A stretch of DNA of 64,000 nucleotides from positions 186,001 to 250,000 of the forward strand of contig NZ_JAFCKB010000001.1 in NCBI RefSeq assembly GCF_018130615.1, in the 5' to 3' direction. The stretch is from Bradyrhizobium manausense. Its GTDB lineage: Bacteria; Pseudomonadota; Alphaproteobacteria; Rhizobiales; Xanthobacteraceae. Under the pieces are notes generated by a model. It worked only from the letters and a program-made list of their open reading frames with translations, was not told the DNA's origin and did no database searches. The first letter of the stretch is position 1. The number at the start of each line of letters is the position of its first letter. Shown here piece by piece: positions 7,936-16,254 of the stretch. The position numbers and the translations under genes are program-made.

Positions 7936-8859
7936 ATGCGTATCCTCGTGGTCGGCGCCGGCGCCATCGGCGGCTATTTTGGTGGCAGGCTTTTGCAGGC
8001 CGCCCGCGACGTCACCTTCCTGGTCCGCCCCAAGCGTGCCGGCGAGCTCGCGAGCGACGGCCTCGTCATCAAGAGTCCGAATGGCGATGCGACCTTGAAG
8101 AATCCGCCGACCGTGCAGGCCGATGCGATCAAGGACAAATTCGACGTCGTTCTGCTCAGCTGCAAGGCGTTCGACCTCGACGACGCGATCAAGTCATTCG
8201 CGGCCGCAGTCGGCCCGAACACCGCGATCATCCCGATGCTGAACGGCATGAAGCATCTCGACACGCTCGATGCGAAATTCGGCAAGGAGCGTGTGCTCGG
8301 CGGCCTCTGTGCCATCGCCGCGACCTTGAACGAGAAGCGCGAGGTGGTGCAGCTGCAGCCTATGCAGTCGATCAATTACGGCGAGCGCGACGGCAAGCTG
8401 TCCGATCGCGTCAAGGCGATCGACGAGGCCTTCAAGAGCGGCATCAACGGCGCCACCGCCAGCCAGAACATCATGCAGGACATGTGGGAGAAGTGGGTGT
8501 TCCTCTCTTCGCTCGCCGCAAGCACCAGCCTGATGCGCACCTCGGTCGGCAACATTCTCGCAGCGCCGGGCGGGCGGGATTTTCTGCTCGGCATGCTGGA
8601 CGAGACCAGCGCGATCGCCACCGCCTCGGGCTATCCGCCGGGTGGCCCGTTCTTCGAGCGCGTGAAGGGCAACCTCACCACCGAGGGCTCCCCGATGACG
8701 GCCTCGATGTTCCGCGACATCAAGGCGGGCCTGCCGGTCGAAGCCGATCACGTGATCGGCGACCTCATCACGCGCGCCGATGACGCCAAAGTGCCGGTGC
8801 CGAAGCTGCGCATCGTCTACACGCATCTGAAGGCGTATGAGAAGCAGCGAGCGGGGTAG
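7936..8859 (+). CDS. Ketopantoate reductase family protein (2-dehydropantoate 2-reductase-like)
   Basis: 307 residues from ATG 7936. The N-terminal Rossmann motif MRILVVGAGAIGGYFGGRL (GxGxxG) binds NADP; KAFDLDDAIK supplies the conserved lysine, and the C-terminal helical ApbA/PanE domain follows with SVGNILAAPGG, ETSAIATASGYP and the SSMxxD-like segment changed here to GSPMTASMFRDIKAGLPVEADHVIGDL. It would reduce ketopantoate to pantoate for CoA synthesis, but many genomes carry paralogues of unknown substrate, so panE itself is not asserted. Preceded by a repeat hairpin. Confidence 0.85.
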   Translation: MRILVVGAGAIGGYFGGRLLQAARDVTFLVRPKRAGELASDGLVIKSPNGDATLKNPPTVQADAIKDKFDVVLLSCKAFDLDDAIKSFAAAVGPNTAIIPMLNGMKHLDTLDAKFGKERVLGGLCAIAATLNEKREVVQLQPMQSINYGERDGKLSDRVKAIDEAFKSGINGATASQNIMQDMWEKWVFLSSLAASTSLMRTSVGNILAAPGGRDFLLGMLDETSAIATASGYPPGGPFFERVKGNLTTEGSPMTASMFRDIKAGLPVEADHVIGDLITRADDAKVPVPKLRIVYTHLKAYEKQRAG

Positions 8860-8923
8860 TTTACTAACCGCATACTCCCGGCCTGCGCCGGGACGACAGC
8901 TGAAGTTGCCGCAAAGCTCCGCG

Positions 8924-9517
8924 CTATTTGAAATACGCCAGATAATGCGCGACCGCGGTGATTTCCTCGTCGCTCATGTGATAGGCGACGTCGGCCATCG
9001 CGGCGACGCCGCCGCCGACTCGCTGGCCCGCCTTGTAGTCGTGCAGCGCCTTGATCAAATATTCCTCGCGCTGACCCGCGAGCCGCGCCACCGCCTTAGT
9101 GCCGGCAAAGCTATCCGTATGGCATGAGGCGCAGCGGCGGCCGACGGCAACTTGGGCGCCTTTTTTCGACAGGTCCGGATCCTTGTCTTCCGCCGGCTTC
9201 GGCGGCGACATCGCCGCGAAATAGGCGCCAAGATTGCGAACGTCCTCGTTGGTGATCTCCTCGGCAATCGGCTGCATCTGCTCGCTCTTGCGCGAGCCGG
9301 CGCGGAAGAACACGAGCTGCCACTGGATGAATTGATCGGGTTGACCTGCCAGCGAGGGAATGTTCTCGGTCTGCGAAATGCCGTTCTCGCCGTGGCAGCC
9401 GGAGCAGACGGCAGCCTTCTCCTGAACAGCGGCATTGTCCGCGGCGCTTGCGGAGAGCGCGCCAAGCGCGAGAAGCGCAGCCGCGCTGATTGCGTTCAAG
9501 AAGAACTGCCGGCGCAT
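8924..9517 (-). CDS. Dihaem cytochrome c (c4-like)
   Basis: 197 residues with a Sec signal peptide (LNAISAAALLALGALSASAA) and two class-I haem motifs: CSGCH in AAVCSGCHGENGIS and CASCH in RRCASCHTDSF, so a periplasmic dihaem cytochrome resembling cytochrome c4. Met ligands are available after each motif, for example SEQMQPIAEEI and GVAAMADVAYHMSDEEI. It lies about 210 bp downstream of a quinoprotein-type dehydrogenase on the same strand, so it probably accepts electrons from that enzyme and passes them to the respiratory chain. Confidence 0.9.
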   Translation of the reverse strand: MRRQFFLNAISAAALLALGALSASAADNAAVQEKAAVCSGCHGENGISQTENIPSLAGQPDQFIQWQLVFFRAGSRKSEQMQPIAEEITNEDVRNLGAYFAAMSPPKPAEDKDPDLSKKGAQVAVGRRCASCHTDSFAGTKAVARLAGQREEYLIKALHDYKAGQRVGGGVAAMADVAYHMSDEEITAVAHYLAYFK

Positions 9518-9543
9518 GATGGGGATTCCAATCTGACAGACTC

Positions 9544-9660
9544 GTCATTCCGGGGCGCCTGAAAGGCGAGCTACGATGCGCGATTGCGCATCTGAGAATC
9601 CATAACCACGAGTCGGGGTCATCGGTTCCGGACTTGCCTTGGCGCGCAATCCGGAACGAC
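9544..9660. repeat. Intergenic inverted repeat (GTCATTCCGGGGC type)
   Basis: Begins GTCATTCCGGGGCGCC and ends with CCGGAACGAC, with additional GATGCGCGATTGCGCATC hairpin inside (a near-perfect 18-bp inverted repeat). It separates the dehydrogenase stop from the cytochrome c start. Partial relative of the 27057 and 55921 elements. Confidence 0.5.
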
Positions 9661-9729
9661 ATCGAGAGTAAAACGCAAAAGAGGCTGCGGCGCGCTTTGC
9701 GAGCCACCGCAGCCTCGTGTCGTGGTGCG

Positions 9730-10998
9730 CTACTTCTTGCTGTAGCTGATGCGATAGATCGCGCCGGCCCAGTCGTCGGCGACGAGGATCGAGCCATCCT
9801 TGGCGAGGATGATGTCATCGGGGCGGCCGAGATAGCCCTGGTCACCCTCGATCCAGCCGGAGGCGAACACCTCCTGCTTGGGATTCTTGCCGTCGGGCCC
9901 AACGATCACGCGCATGATGCGAGCGCCCTGGTACTTGTGACGATTCCAGGAGCCGTGCTCGGCGATCAGGATGTTGTTCTTGTACTCGGCGGGGAACTGG
10001 TCGCCGGTGTAGAACTTCATGCCGAGCGGAGCGACGTGGGCGCCGAGGTTCAGCACGGGCGGTGTGAACTCGGAGCATTTGTGGCCCATGGCGAACTTCG
10101 GATCGGGAAGGTCGCCCTGATGGCAGTAGGGATAGCCGAAATGCTCGCCCATCTTGCCGATCATGTTCAGCTTGTCTGAGGGCAGATCATCGCTGACCCA
10201 GTCGCGGGCGTTTTCGGTGAACCAATACTTGCCGGTGCGCGGATCGACGTCGCCGCCGACCGAGTTGCGAACGCCGAGCGCGTAAATTTCGGCGTTGCCG
10301 GTCTTGGGATCGACGCGCCGGATCTGCGAGACGCTGGTCGGGGGAATGCCGACGTTGAAGGGCGGTCCGAACGGAATGTAGAACCAGCCGTCCTTGTCGA
10401 CGGCGATGTACTTCCAGCCATGCGCGGCATAAGACGGCATGTCGTCATAGACGACCTTGCCCTCGCCGGGATTGTCGAGCTTATTTTCGATGTCGTCGTA
10501 GCGGATCAGCTTGTCGACCGCGATGACGTAGAGCGCGCCATCCTTGACGGCCAGACCCGTGGGCATGTTCAGCCCCTTGAGGATGGTCTTGACCTCTTTC
10601 TTCCCGCCATTGTCCTTGATGGCATAGACGTTGCCGAGGCCGAACGAGCCGACGAACAACGTACCCTTGTCACCCCAGGCCATCTGCCGCGCGGCCAGCA
10701 CGCCGGAGGCATAGACCTCCATCTTGAAGCCCGCGGGCAGCTTCACCTTCTTGACGATGTTGGCGAGCTCGGAGTCGGAGGCGCCGGTCGGCGGACCCGA
10801 GGGCGGCGCGAGGCCCTTCTGCGCCTCGGTCTCGTCGCCGAGGAACCAGTCGTCCGGCGGATGGGTCCAGAATTCCTTGGTGCCGGATTCGTATTTCTTC
10901 AGCGGTTTGCTTTTGTCCTGCGCATTGACAACGCTGGTCCCGGCAAGAAGGGCCACGGCTGCAAGCGCCAACACGGACCGATGGATCATCGATTTCAT
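9730..10998 (-). CDS. PQQ-dependent sugar dehydrogenase / L-sorbosone dehydrogenase-like
   Basis: 422 residues with an N-terminal signal peptide (VLALAAVALLAGTSVVNA), so periplasmic. The body is a six-bladed beta-propeller of the soluble glucose/sorbosone dehydrogenase type: repeated blade patterns such as MAWGDKGTLFVGSFGLGNVYAI, MPTGLAVKDGALYVIAVDKLIRY, VGGDVDPRTGKYWFTENARDWVSDDLPSDKLN and RPDDIILAKDGSILVADDWAGAIYRI. The NARD block and the final DDWAGxIYR blade are conserved in this family. It likely oxidises an aldose or aldehyde with PQQ and delivers electrons to the neighbouring cytochrome c. Start supported by GGGGAG 6 bases upstream. Confidence 0.88.
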   Translation of the reverse strand: MKSMIHRSVLALAAVALLAGTSVVNAQDKSKPLKKYESGTKEFWTHPPDDWFLGDETEAQKGLAPPSGPPTGASDSELANIVKKVKLPAGFKMEVYASGVLAARQMAWGDKGTLFVGSFGLGNVYAIKDNGGKKEVKTILKGLNMPTGLAVKDGALYVIAVDKLIRYDDIENKLDNPGEGKVVYDDMPSYAAHGWKYIAVDKDGWFYIPFGPPFNVGIPPTSVSQIRRVDPKTGNAEIYALGVRNSVGGDVDPRTGKYWFTENARDWVSDDLPSDKLNMIGKMGEHFGYPYCHQGDLPDPKFAMGHKCSEFTPPVLNLGAHVAPLGMKFYTGDQFPAEYKNNILIAEHGSWNRHKYQGARIMRVIVGPDGKNPKQEVFASGWIEGDQGYLGRPDDIILAKDGSILVADDWAGAIYRISYSKK

Positions 10999-11383
10999 CG
11001 CGTCACTCCCCTAAGGCAGCCGTGAGGGCTGCGCATTCTTTGTTTTGCTGTTTGAGTAGGCGAAGTTCGGAGTCTGTCGAAAGGCAGACGCGAAAAGGTT
11101 AGCACATCTGCGAGCGGTGAAAAGCGCGCCGCATGCGCGGCAGTTGCGCTCAGTAAAAATTGAGACTGATCTTCTCACATCGTCGCAAGCGGCGGCGACA
11201 ACGTCCTCGCTGCAACGCGGAATCGAAAGGACGCGCGCCTCATTTGCGAGCAGCGGAAGGGATTGACCAACACGAAACCGCGAAAACAACCCCATGCACA
11301 GTAGAACGGCAAAGGCCTGACGATGCGCGGCGACACCAGCCACACGTCTGATTCATCGTGCGAATTGACAAAAGCGGCGACTA
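10999..11383. other. 385-bp intergenic region with a 26-nt interspersed repeat
   Basis: No gene is convincing here. It must hold the promoter of the sorbosone-dehydrogenase-like gene (minus strand). It also carries one copy, at 11279-11304, of a 26-nt sequence containing AACAACCCCATGCACAGTAG that recurs without change at 61928-61953. Confidence 0.6.
11279..11304. repeat. 26-nt interspersed repeat, copy 1
   Basis: Identical over 26 nt to 61928-61953. It ends with CCCCATGCACAGTAG. It is not in a coding region in either location. Confidence 0.85.
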
Positions 11384-12367
11384 TTAGGCGACGGGGTAAG
11401 GCCCCTCGTCAAATCGCGTGTCGTGATAACCCTTCGCTCCCACCTCGCGCGCCAGGTGGCTGCGAAAATCGGTGCTCTCGCGGAGACTGCTCAACACATG
11501 GGCGAAATCGAATTCGGGGTGCCAACCCAGCTCGCGCCGCGCGCGATCGTTGACATAGACGCGGTCGATCTCGGGGAAGAGCCGCCAGCCGCGCGCCGCA
11601 TAGAGCTGCGCACAATCCGGATAGAGCTCGCGCACGACACCGGCCGCGTCGCGCGCGAGCGCCGCTAGGTGGTGTTGCCCGAACGGGCTCGTCGCCGAGA
11701 CGATGTAGCGGCCGAAGCCGATCTCAGGCGCATGCGCGACGCCAAGCAGATGCGCGCTGACCGCATCGGCGACATCCAGCCGTCGATAGAGCAGCTCGTT
11801 GGCTTGCGCGTTGTCCAGCGGGTACGCCGACCGCGTTGCGGGATCGTCGTCCTCCTCCGGAAAGAACCGCGAGGTCCGCAAGATCACGACAGGCAAGCCC
11901 CTCTCGCGAAAAAACAGCTCGCACAGATTTTCCGCCATCAGTTTCGTGGTGCCATAGATGTTCTTGGGGATCGGCGGCAAGTCCTCGGTCACCCAGACCG
12001 CCGCCTGTCCGGCCTCAGGGCGGAGCTGCGAGCCGAACGCGCTGGTGGTGCTGGTGAACACAAAACTCTTCACGCCGGCGGCGTCAGCCGCCTCGAGCAG
12101 GTTGAGCGTGCCGGTGACGTTGGTGTCGACGAAGGCCTGCTTGCTGTGGGTCGCCACATGCGGCTTGTGCAGCGTGGCGGTGTGGATCACGGCGGTGACG
12201 CCGTCCATCTGGCGCCGCACGAAATCGGGATCGACAATCGAGCCGACGGCGTCGGTGAAAGGCGAGGCCTTCAGATCGATCCCGCGCACAGGGGAGCCGC
12301 GGCGCCGGAGCGTCCGGATGATGGCCTCCCCAAGGTGGCCGGCGCTGCCCGTGACCAGAATTGTCAT
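11384..12367 (-). CDS. NAD-dependent epimerase/dehydratase (extended SDR)
   Basis: 327 residues from the ATG at 12367 (MTILVTGSAGHLGEAII); the frame is open further upstream but that DNA belongs to the island end. GSAGHLG is the extended-SDR cofactor motif, D38-like acid after beta-2 (GIDLKASPF) implies NAD preference, and the active-site pair is YGTTK (Tyr-x-x-x-Lys) with an upstream Ser/Thr in TSTTSAF. It should epimerise, dehydrate or reduce a nucleotide sugar or related substrate; identity is open. Its start lies only 60 bp from the island's left direct repeat, so its promoter may have been altered by the integration. Confidence 0.88.
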   Translation of the reverse strand: MTILVTGSAGHLGEAIIRTLRRRGSPVRGIDLKASPFTDAVGSIVDPDFVRRQMDGVTAVIHTATLHKPHVATHSKQAFVDTNVTGTLNLLEAADAAGVKSFVFTSTTSAFGSQLRPEAGQAAVWVTEDLPPIPKNIYGTTKLMAENLCELFFRERGLPVVILRTSRFFPEEDDDPATRSAYPLDNAQANELLYRRLDVADAVSAHLLGVAHAPEIGFGRYIVSATSPFGQHHLAALARDAAGVVRELYPDCAQLYAARGWRLFPEIDRVYVNDRARRELGWHPEFDFAHVLSSLRESTDFRSHLAREVGAKGYHDTRFDEGPYPVA

Positions 12368-12426
12368 GTAAGACCCAAACCAGCCGTCAGTGGCGTAGAA
12401 AACCACGGCCCGACCTGATTTGGCTC

Positions 12427-12456
12427 GATGCTCTGGGAAAAATGGAGCGGGCGAAG
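12427..12456. repeat. Left direct repeat of the tRNA-Gly island (att-like)
   Basis: 30 bp identical, apart from one missing T, to 16831-16861. It contains GATGCTCTGGGAAAAATGGA and continues into GCGGGCGAAG, which in the right copy is the 3' end of tRNA-Gly including its CCA. This is the signature of site-specific integration into a tRNA gene. Confidence 0.85.
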
Positions 12457-12605
12457 CGCTCAGGACAGAGATGAACGTACGCCATTTCCATAGACTTTGC
12501 AATAGTTTAAGCCAAACGCGGACTACAGAATGTAGCGCCAATCCCGAATTTGTTGGACGTAATGTTAGACGTTTTGTTGGCCGAGTTTCCGCGCAAAAGT
12601 GCCCG

Positions 12606-14234
12606 TCACTGATGCGGAGGCTCGGGCGGAAAATGGAATAGATTCTCGGCCCGCGCATAGCCGGTTGCGTCATAGAGCGCGTTGAAAAATTCTAGCAGGA
12701 CGCCGTTGATCTCGTCGCGATCTCCCGCGCTCAAAGGCCGCCGGACCGTTACCTGATCCACTCGAATAGGCCCCCGGATGTCGTCCGTATCGACGGCCAA
12801 TTTGGCGTCGGTCACCCCTAAAATGCCGAGTTCAAGTTCACACGGGAACGAGAGGCCAAGCTGACTCGCCGCGAACTCGACGGCAGCATGTGCCTTTTGG
12901 TGGAATACCTGCTCCGTCAATAACGCAGGAATGAATGGAATCGGCACCCAATTTGGACGCCCTCCACGGTCGCGGATAACGACCGTATTGCTTGCCAGCC
13001 AAAGCTCGCCATTCGGAAAGAGTTGAGTTCCCCACGCAAGGGGGGCAGGACCACCTTGGCGGGCTCCGCCGGGGTCGTAGGCAAGGGCTCCCCGGCTATT
13101 CAATGACGTTAGCGCCCCATACTGCCTCGTTTTGAGTAGGGGCGCGTAAGCTGCCTTTTCTAACAGCTCGGCGAACGGCAGCGGTTTAGCCCGCGCTTTG
13201 GCCGGAATCACCCGCACGAACCCGTCCGGCAATTCTTGAAAGCTGAACAGCACCTCATCGACATCGGGTACACCGACGCGGGCGAGAACTTCGCCCTCGT
13301 TGAAGAAACTTGCCGCGTTTAACGTTGCCTTCGTCTCTAGGAATTTGGAAGTGGCCGGGGTGCTGGTCGGCTTTCCACCATCAAAGGCAGCTGGAGGGGT
13401 CGCGCCCGTGGCGGAGGTGGCGGGCATTGCGGGACTGGCGCGCGGTCCGGCCTGCGGCACGGCATGAAGCTGTTTGAGCAATTCGAACGCGGCGGCGCTC
13501 GCGGCGTCGGCGGCGCGCAACTGCCAGCCTGCTTTGTCCGAGACCGATTTGCCGCTTAGCTTGTCAGAAATGCCGCGAATGACGGTCGCAAGAACAGTGT
13601 TCACGTGCGCGGCCTCAAGGAAGCCCCGTCCCTCCATCTCGACCGCAATCACGTCGCTGTATTGCTTTTTGAGGAACTTCGCGGTCTCCGAGCGCTGCGA
13701 TGCAACAACTTTCTCGCCAGCAGCGACCGGTCCCACCTTCAGGCTGGGAAGTGCTGTTCTCTCAATCGCTGGGTCTAAGCGCTTGTGCCATTCGTTCCGC
13801 TTGTTCAATACCCGTGCATATTGTTCAAGCCTGTGTGCACTGCGGCTTAAATCGGTGCGAGGCAGAAAACCTTTCGCGGTGTCCTTGCCGGACTCATAGC
13901 CGACGACGCGAGATGCGACCACGACGTCGCCAAGCTCCACGTCCTTGACGCCTCCGCCGACGCCGACGAATAGCGCGACCGCAGGGCTGTAATGACCCAT
14001 AACCTTGCTGGCAAGAGATGCGGTACTGGCATTTCCAGCGCCAGCCTCGACCATCACAATATCCCAGCCCTCGAACGTCGTTCGATAGATATATGTCCCG
14101 TCTAGATCTTCGCCGCGCCAATTGTCGCCAAAATGGCGAAGCACCGCCTTCGTCTCAACGTCGAGGGCAGTGACAATAGCGACAGTCGGCAGTTTCGGGT
14201 CGACAACTGCCTGCGGAAGACCGGGGCTGACCAT
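12606..14234 (-). CDS. Purine nucleosidase/phosphorylase-fold protein fused to an unknown C-terminal domain
   Basis: 542 residues. Residues about 15-255 form a PNP_UDP_1 (MTA/SAH nucleosidase-like) domain: VAIVTALDVETKAV, the phosphate/ribose loop LFVGVGGGVKDVELGDVVVA, GPVAAGEKVVAS, the ribose-binding VEMEGRG (Met200-Glu201) and the catalytic Asp in RGISDKLSG (Asp224). After a Pro/Ala-rich linker (260-300) comes a C-terminal domain of about 240 residues that I do not recognise, starting near FLETKATLNAASFFNEGEVLARVG. Housekeeping nucleosidases lack such an extension. Stand-alone or fused PNP-fold effectors occur in antiphage systems (for example the Detocs ATP nucleosidase), so an NTP-depleting effector with its own sensor is plausible; that is inference. 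Confidence 0.7.
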   Translation of the reverse strand: MVSPGLPQAVVDPKLPTVAIVTALDVETKAVLRHFGDNWRGEDLDGTYIYRTTFEGWDIVMVEAGAGNASTASLASKVMGHYSPAVALFVGVGGGVKDVELGDVVVASRVVGYESGKDTAKGFLPRTDLSRSAHRLEQYARVLNKRNEWHKRLDPAIERTALPSLKVGPVAAGEKVVASQRSETAKFLKKQYSDVIAVEMEGRGFLEAAHVNTVLATVIRGISDKLSGKSVSDKAGWQLRAADAASAAAFELLKQLHAVPQAGPRASPAMPATSATGATPPAAFDGGKPTSTPATSKFLETKATLNAASFFNEGEVLARVGVPDVDEVLFSFQELPDGFVRVIPAKARAKPLPFAELLEKAAYAPLLKTRQYGALTSLNSRGALAYDPGGARQGGPAPLAWGTQLFPNGELWLASNTVVIRDRGGRPNWVPIPFIPALLTEQVFHQKAHAAVEFAASQLGLSFPCELELGILGVTDAKLAVDTDDIRGPIRVDQVTVRRPLSAGDRDEINGVLLEFFNALYDATGYARAENLFHFPPEPPHQ

Positions 14235-14281
14235 GATTCCGCAACTTTATCGGTACCGCTGGAGGTGTGCTAGAATTTATC

Positions 14282-14446
14282 CGATGACCGCCGCCTGCTT
14301 TCTTAGAAAGCGGGTTTGCGCAGCAAACCGATGGACAGCCCTCTTGGCGGGGTGAGGCAGTCAAGGCCGGAAAGCGCCCCTTCGCGCTTTCCGCTCGCCG
14401 AAGGGCCTTGAGGGCCGAGGGGTGCACCCCCCTGTCGTCATTAGAT
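14282..14446. other. Hairpin-dense non-coding segment, candidate structured RNA or DNA site
   Basis: The gap between the nucleosidase and HEPN-like genes contains successive perfect or near-perfect hairpins: CCTGCTTTC-TTA-GAAAGCGGG (about 14294-14314), TTTGC-GCA-GCAAA (14315-14327), an outer TCAAGGCC/GGCCTTGA stem (14361-14368 and 14404-14411) enclosing GGAAAGCGC-CCCTTC-GCGCTTTCC (14369-14392), and GGGGTGCACCCC (14419-14430). No open frame is convincing. Both flanking genes read leftward, so the RNA form would be part of their transcript or a separate small RNA. Confidence 0.5.
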
Positions 14447-14456
14447 TCAACCGCCG

Positions 14457-15407
14457 TCAACCCGATGGATAGTCGGAAGGACGTTTCAGCTCCAGTATGG
14501 CGATGCTACCCGGAACGATCTTGGATCGACGTCCCAAAGCCTTCTTCAGCCTTTTCAATCCTTCTTGGACGAAGCCTTCAATTAGTTTGAGCCATACTGT
14601 AGAGCCAATCGTGTTGTAATAGTTTTCGTCGTTCGGTACGCGGAAGTTCATTGCGTCGAATTGATAACGAAGGTCGACAGGCGCGACGTTGCATTTTGAA
14701 ATCGCAGCCACGTATTTCTCGTCTATCTTGATGCCTCTCAACGCATCTTTTTGCACTTTTTCGATGTCATGAGAGTAAGCGCGGATCGCTTTGACAAGGG
14801 GCTTACCCGCCAGCTCATAAGGGGAGCGCAAACAAACCATTGCCTTTAGCAGCGCTTCGAGAGCCATTCTCAAGTCAACATACGCTTTCGCGCGTCTACT
14901 CTTGATCCCTTGATAGTCGACCTCCTCGGAATAGAATGTGACGCGGTAACGGTGATAGAAATCAGCGGCGTCATCTGAGTAATTTCCAGCGAGTTCGAGC
15001 CGCATCGGATAGGTGCGTGTTTCTGGAAAGGTCTTCACCATCAAGAAGTCATCACGCATCTGCTTTTTTCTTTCCGTCGTGTCCAGCTTTGCCAGCTCTC
15101 CCGGTTTCCTCTTATCGCGGTAGGTCGGCTCGAATTTCTTTTCGCGACAATGCCGCACGAAGCGGCTCGCGACTTCCTCGTCTGCGAAATGAAATTGAAG
15201 TTCGTCGGGCTGCACCTCACACCAACGGTCGGTTTCCTTTGCATAGGTTCTCGCCACGTCGTAAAGCTCAGCGAACGCCTTGGTGTTGGCCTTGAGCGTT
15301 ACCAGCCACGGGCAATTCCTTGGCTCAAAGATCGGCGGAGCCGGGCGAACGACGGCCAGCGTCGGACTTCTCTTCGGCTTCTTTCCCTTCCGGCCCTTCC
15401 GTTTCAT
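14457..15407 (-). CDS. Island protein of unknown function with HEPN-like C-terminal helices
   Basis: 316 residues, AT-richer than the chromosome. The first 30 residues are very basic (KRKGRKGKKPKR). Residues about 30-160 are mixed alpha/beta (LQFHFADEEVASRFVRHCREKKF) and unassigned. Residues about 170-290 look all-alpha: RRAKAYVDLRMALEALLKAMVCL, an S-H-D dipeptide at 212-214, then VDLRYQFDAMNF and a long final helix. This E-x-x-LK, HD, R-Y spacing resembles HEPN domains of the type found in toxin and antiphage proteins, although the RNase motif R-x4-6-H is not clear. No other family recognised. Confidence 0.45.
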   Translation of the reverse strand: MKRKGRKGKKPKRSPTLAVVRPAPPIFEPRNCPWLVTLKANTKAFAELYDVARTYAKETDRWCEVQPDELQFHFADEEVASRFVRHCREKKFEPTYRDKRKPGELAKLDTTERKKQMRDDFLMVKTFPETRTYPMRLELAGNYSDDAADFYHRYRVTFYSEEVDYQGIKSRRAKAYVDLRMALEALLKAMVCLRSPYELAGKPLVKAIRAYSHDIEKVQKDALRGIKIDEKYVAAISKCNVAPVDLRYQFDAMNFRVPNDENYYNTIGSTVWLKLIEGFVQEGLKRLKKALGRRSKIVPGSIAILELKRPSDYPSG

Positions 15408-15537
15408 GAGCCTGCTCCGATTATCGATTAGGACGCGCGACGATCGCTCAACGCGGTGCGCATTGAGCCTGTTCGCGCACTCGCGCGACGCGCCCCACTA
15501 AGCCGAGGTTGGATTACTTGTCCTTCAGCGCAGAACC

Positions 15538-16254
15538 TTACCCGCCCCTGCGTTTGACTTCCTGCGCTTCGTATTGCGCCTTGACCTTTGGATCGGTTGT
15601 GTTGCCCGCGACGGTGTCCGCGTTGCCGCCGTCCAACCCCGGCGCGGCCTTGATGGCATCGGCGATGTTTTTCTCCGAGCCCTTGCGGATGAACGGCTTC
15701 AGATAAGCATCCAGCTTGCCCTTACCAGGTTCTTCGAGCTCTTCCGTCAAAGCGGCGAGGTACTTGTCTTTATCCGTCGCGGCCCAATCGATCCTAATGC
15801 CCGCGCGGCGCGCAAGCTCGGCGTGGATCAGCATGATCGTGCGACCATTGCCGTCGAGGAACGGGTGGCCATAAGCGAGATAGCCCATCACTTCGCCGGG
15901 CTTCTCCGCCATGAATGCCTTGTCTTGTCCCTTTTCCAGCGCGTAGTCGATCGCTTTGCGGATGTCGTCAGGATGAGCGAAGAAGATAGCGCCCTTCTTC
16001 ACGTGGATGTGGGACGCGTTTGTATGCCGATCTTCTCCAGCCCACGGGAACACTCCTTCGAAGAGCGTTTTGTGCGTTTTTAGAACGTCGTCGTAGCTCA
16101 GCGAAGGCCGCGCCTTGAGATGATCCAAGGCCGCATCGATGCCGGTCAGGAACGAATTGTGCAGGAGGCGCTGAACGATCGCGGGATCCTTGGCCTTAGC
16201 GACGTTGCGCAAATAGCCACGCGTCGCAAAATCCCCGAACGGATCAAACGTCAC
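15538..16254 (-). CDS. Fic family protein (putative AMPylating toxin)
   Basis: 238 residues starting with GTG at 16254. N-terminal FDPFGDFATRGYLRN is the usual leader of small Fic proteins; the active-site loop is HPFLDGNGR (residues 130-138), containing the catalytic His, acidic residue and GNGR of the Fic motif, so it should be able to transfer AMP or another nucleotide phosphate to a target protein. The last Arg of the longer consensus (HxFx[D/E]GNGRxxR) is replaced by Met. The C-terminal 70 residues are low-complexity and polar. The start codon overlaps the stop of the preceding small gene (GTGA), a toxin-antitoxin layout. Confidence 0.85.
   Translation of the reverse strand: MTFDPFGDFATRGYLRNVAKAKDPAIVQRLLHNSFLTGIDAALDHLKARPSLSYDDVLKTHKTLFEGVFPWAGEDRHTNASHIHVKKGAIFFAHPDDIRKAIDYALEKGQDKAFMAEKPGEVMGYLAYGHPFLDGNGRTIMLIHAELARRAGIRIDWAATDKDKYLAALTEELEEPGKGKLDAYLKPFIRKGSEKNIADAIKAAPGLDGGNADTVAGNTTDPKVKAQYEAQEVKRRGG

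Noticed and set aside
8877-8892. Hairpin CCCGGC-CTGC-GCCGGG as terminator of the ketopantoate-reductase-like gene
   Set aside because: Only a 6-bp stem without T-run, most likely a fragment of the GGGACGAC repeat family.
14282-14446. Retron-type msr/msd RNA
   Set aside because: Hairpins would suit it, but no reverse transcriptase (YxDD) is encoded nearby.
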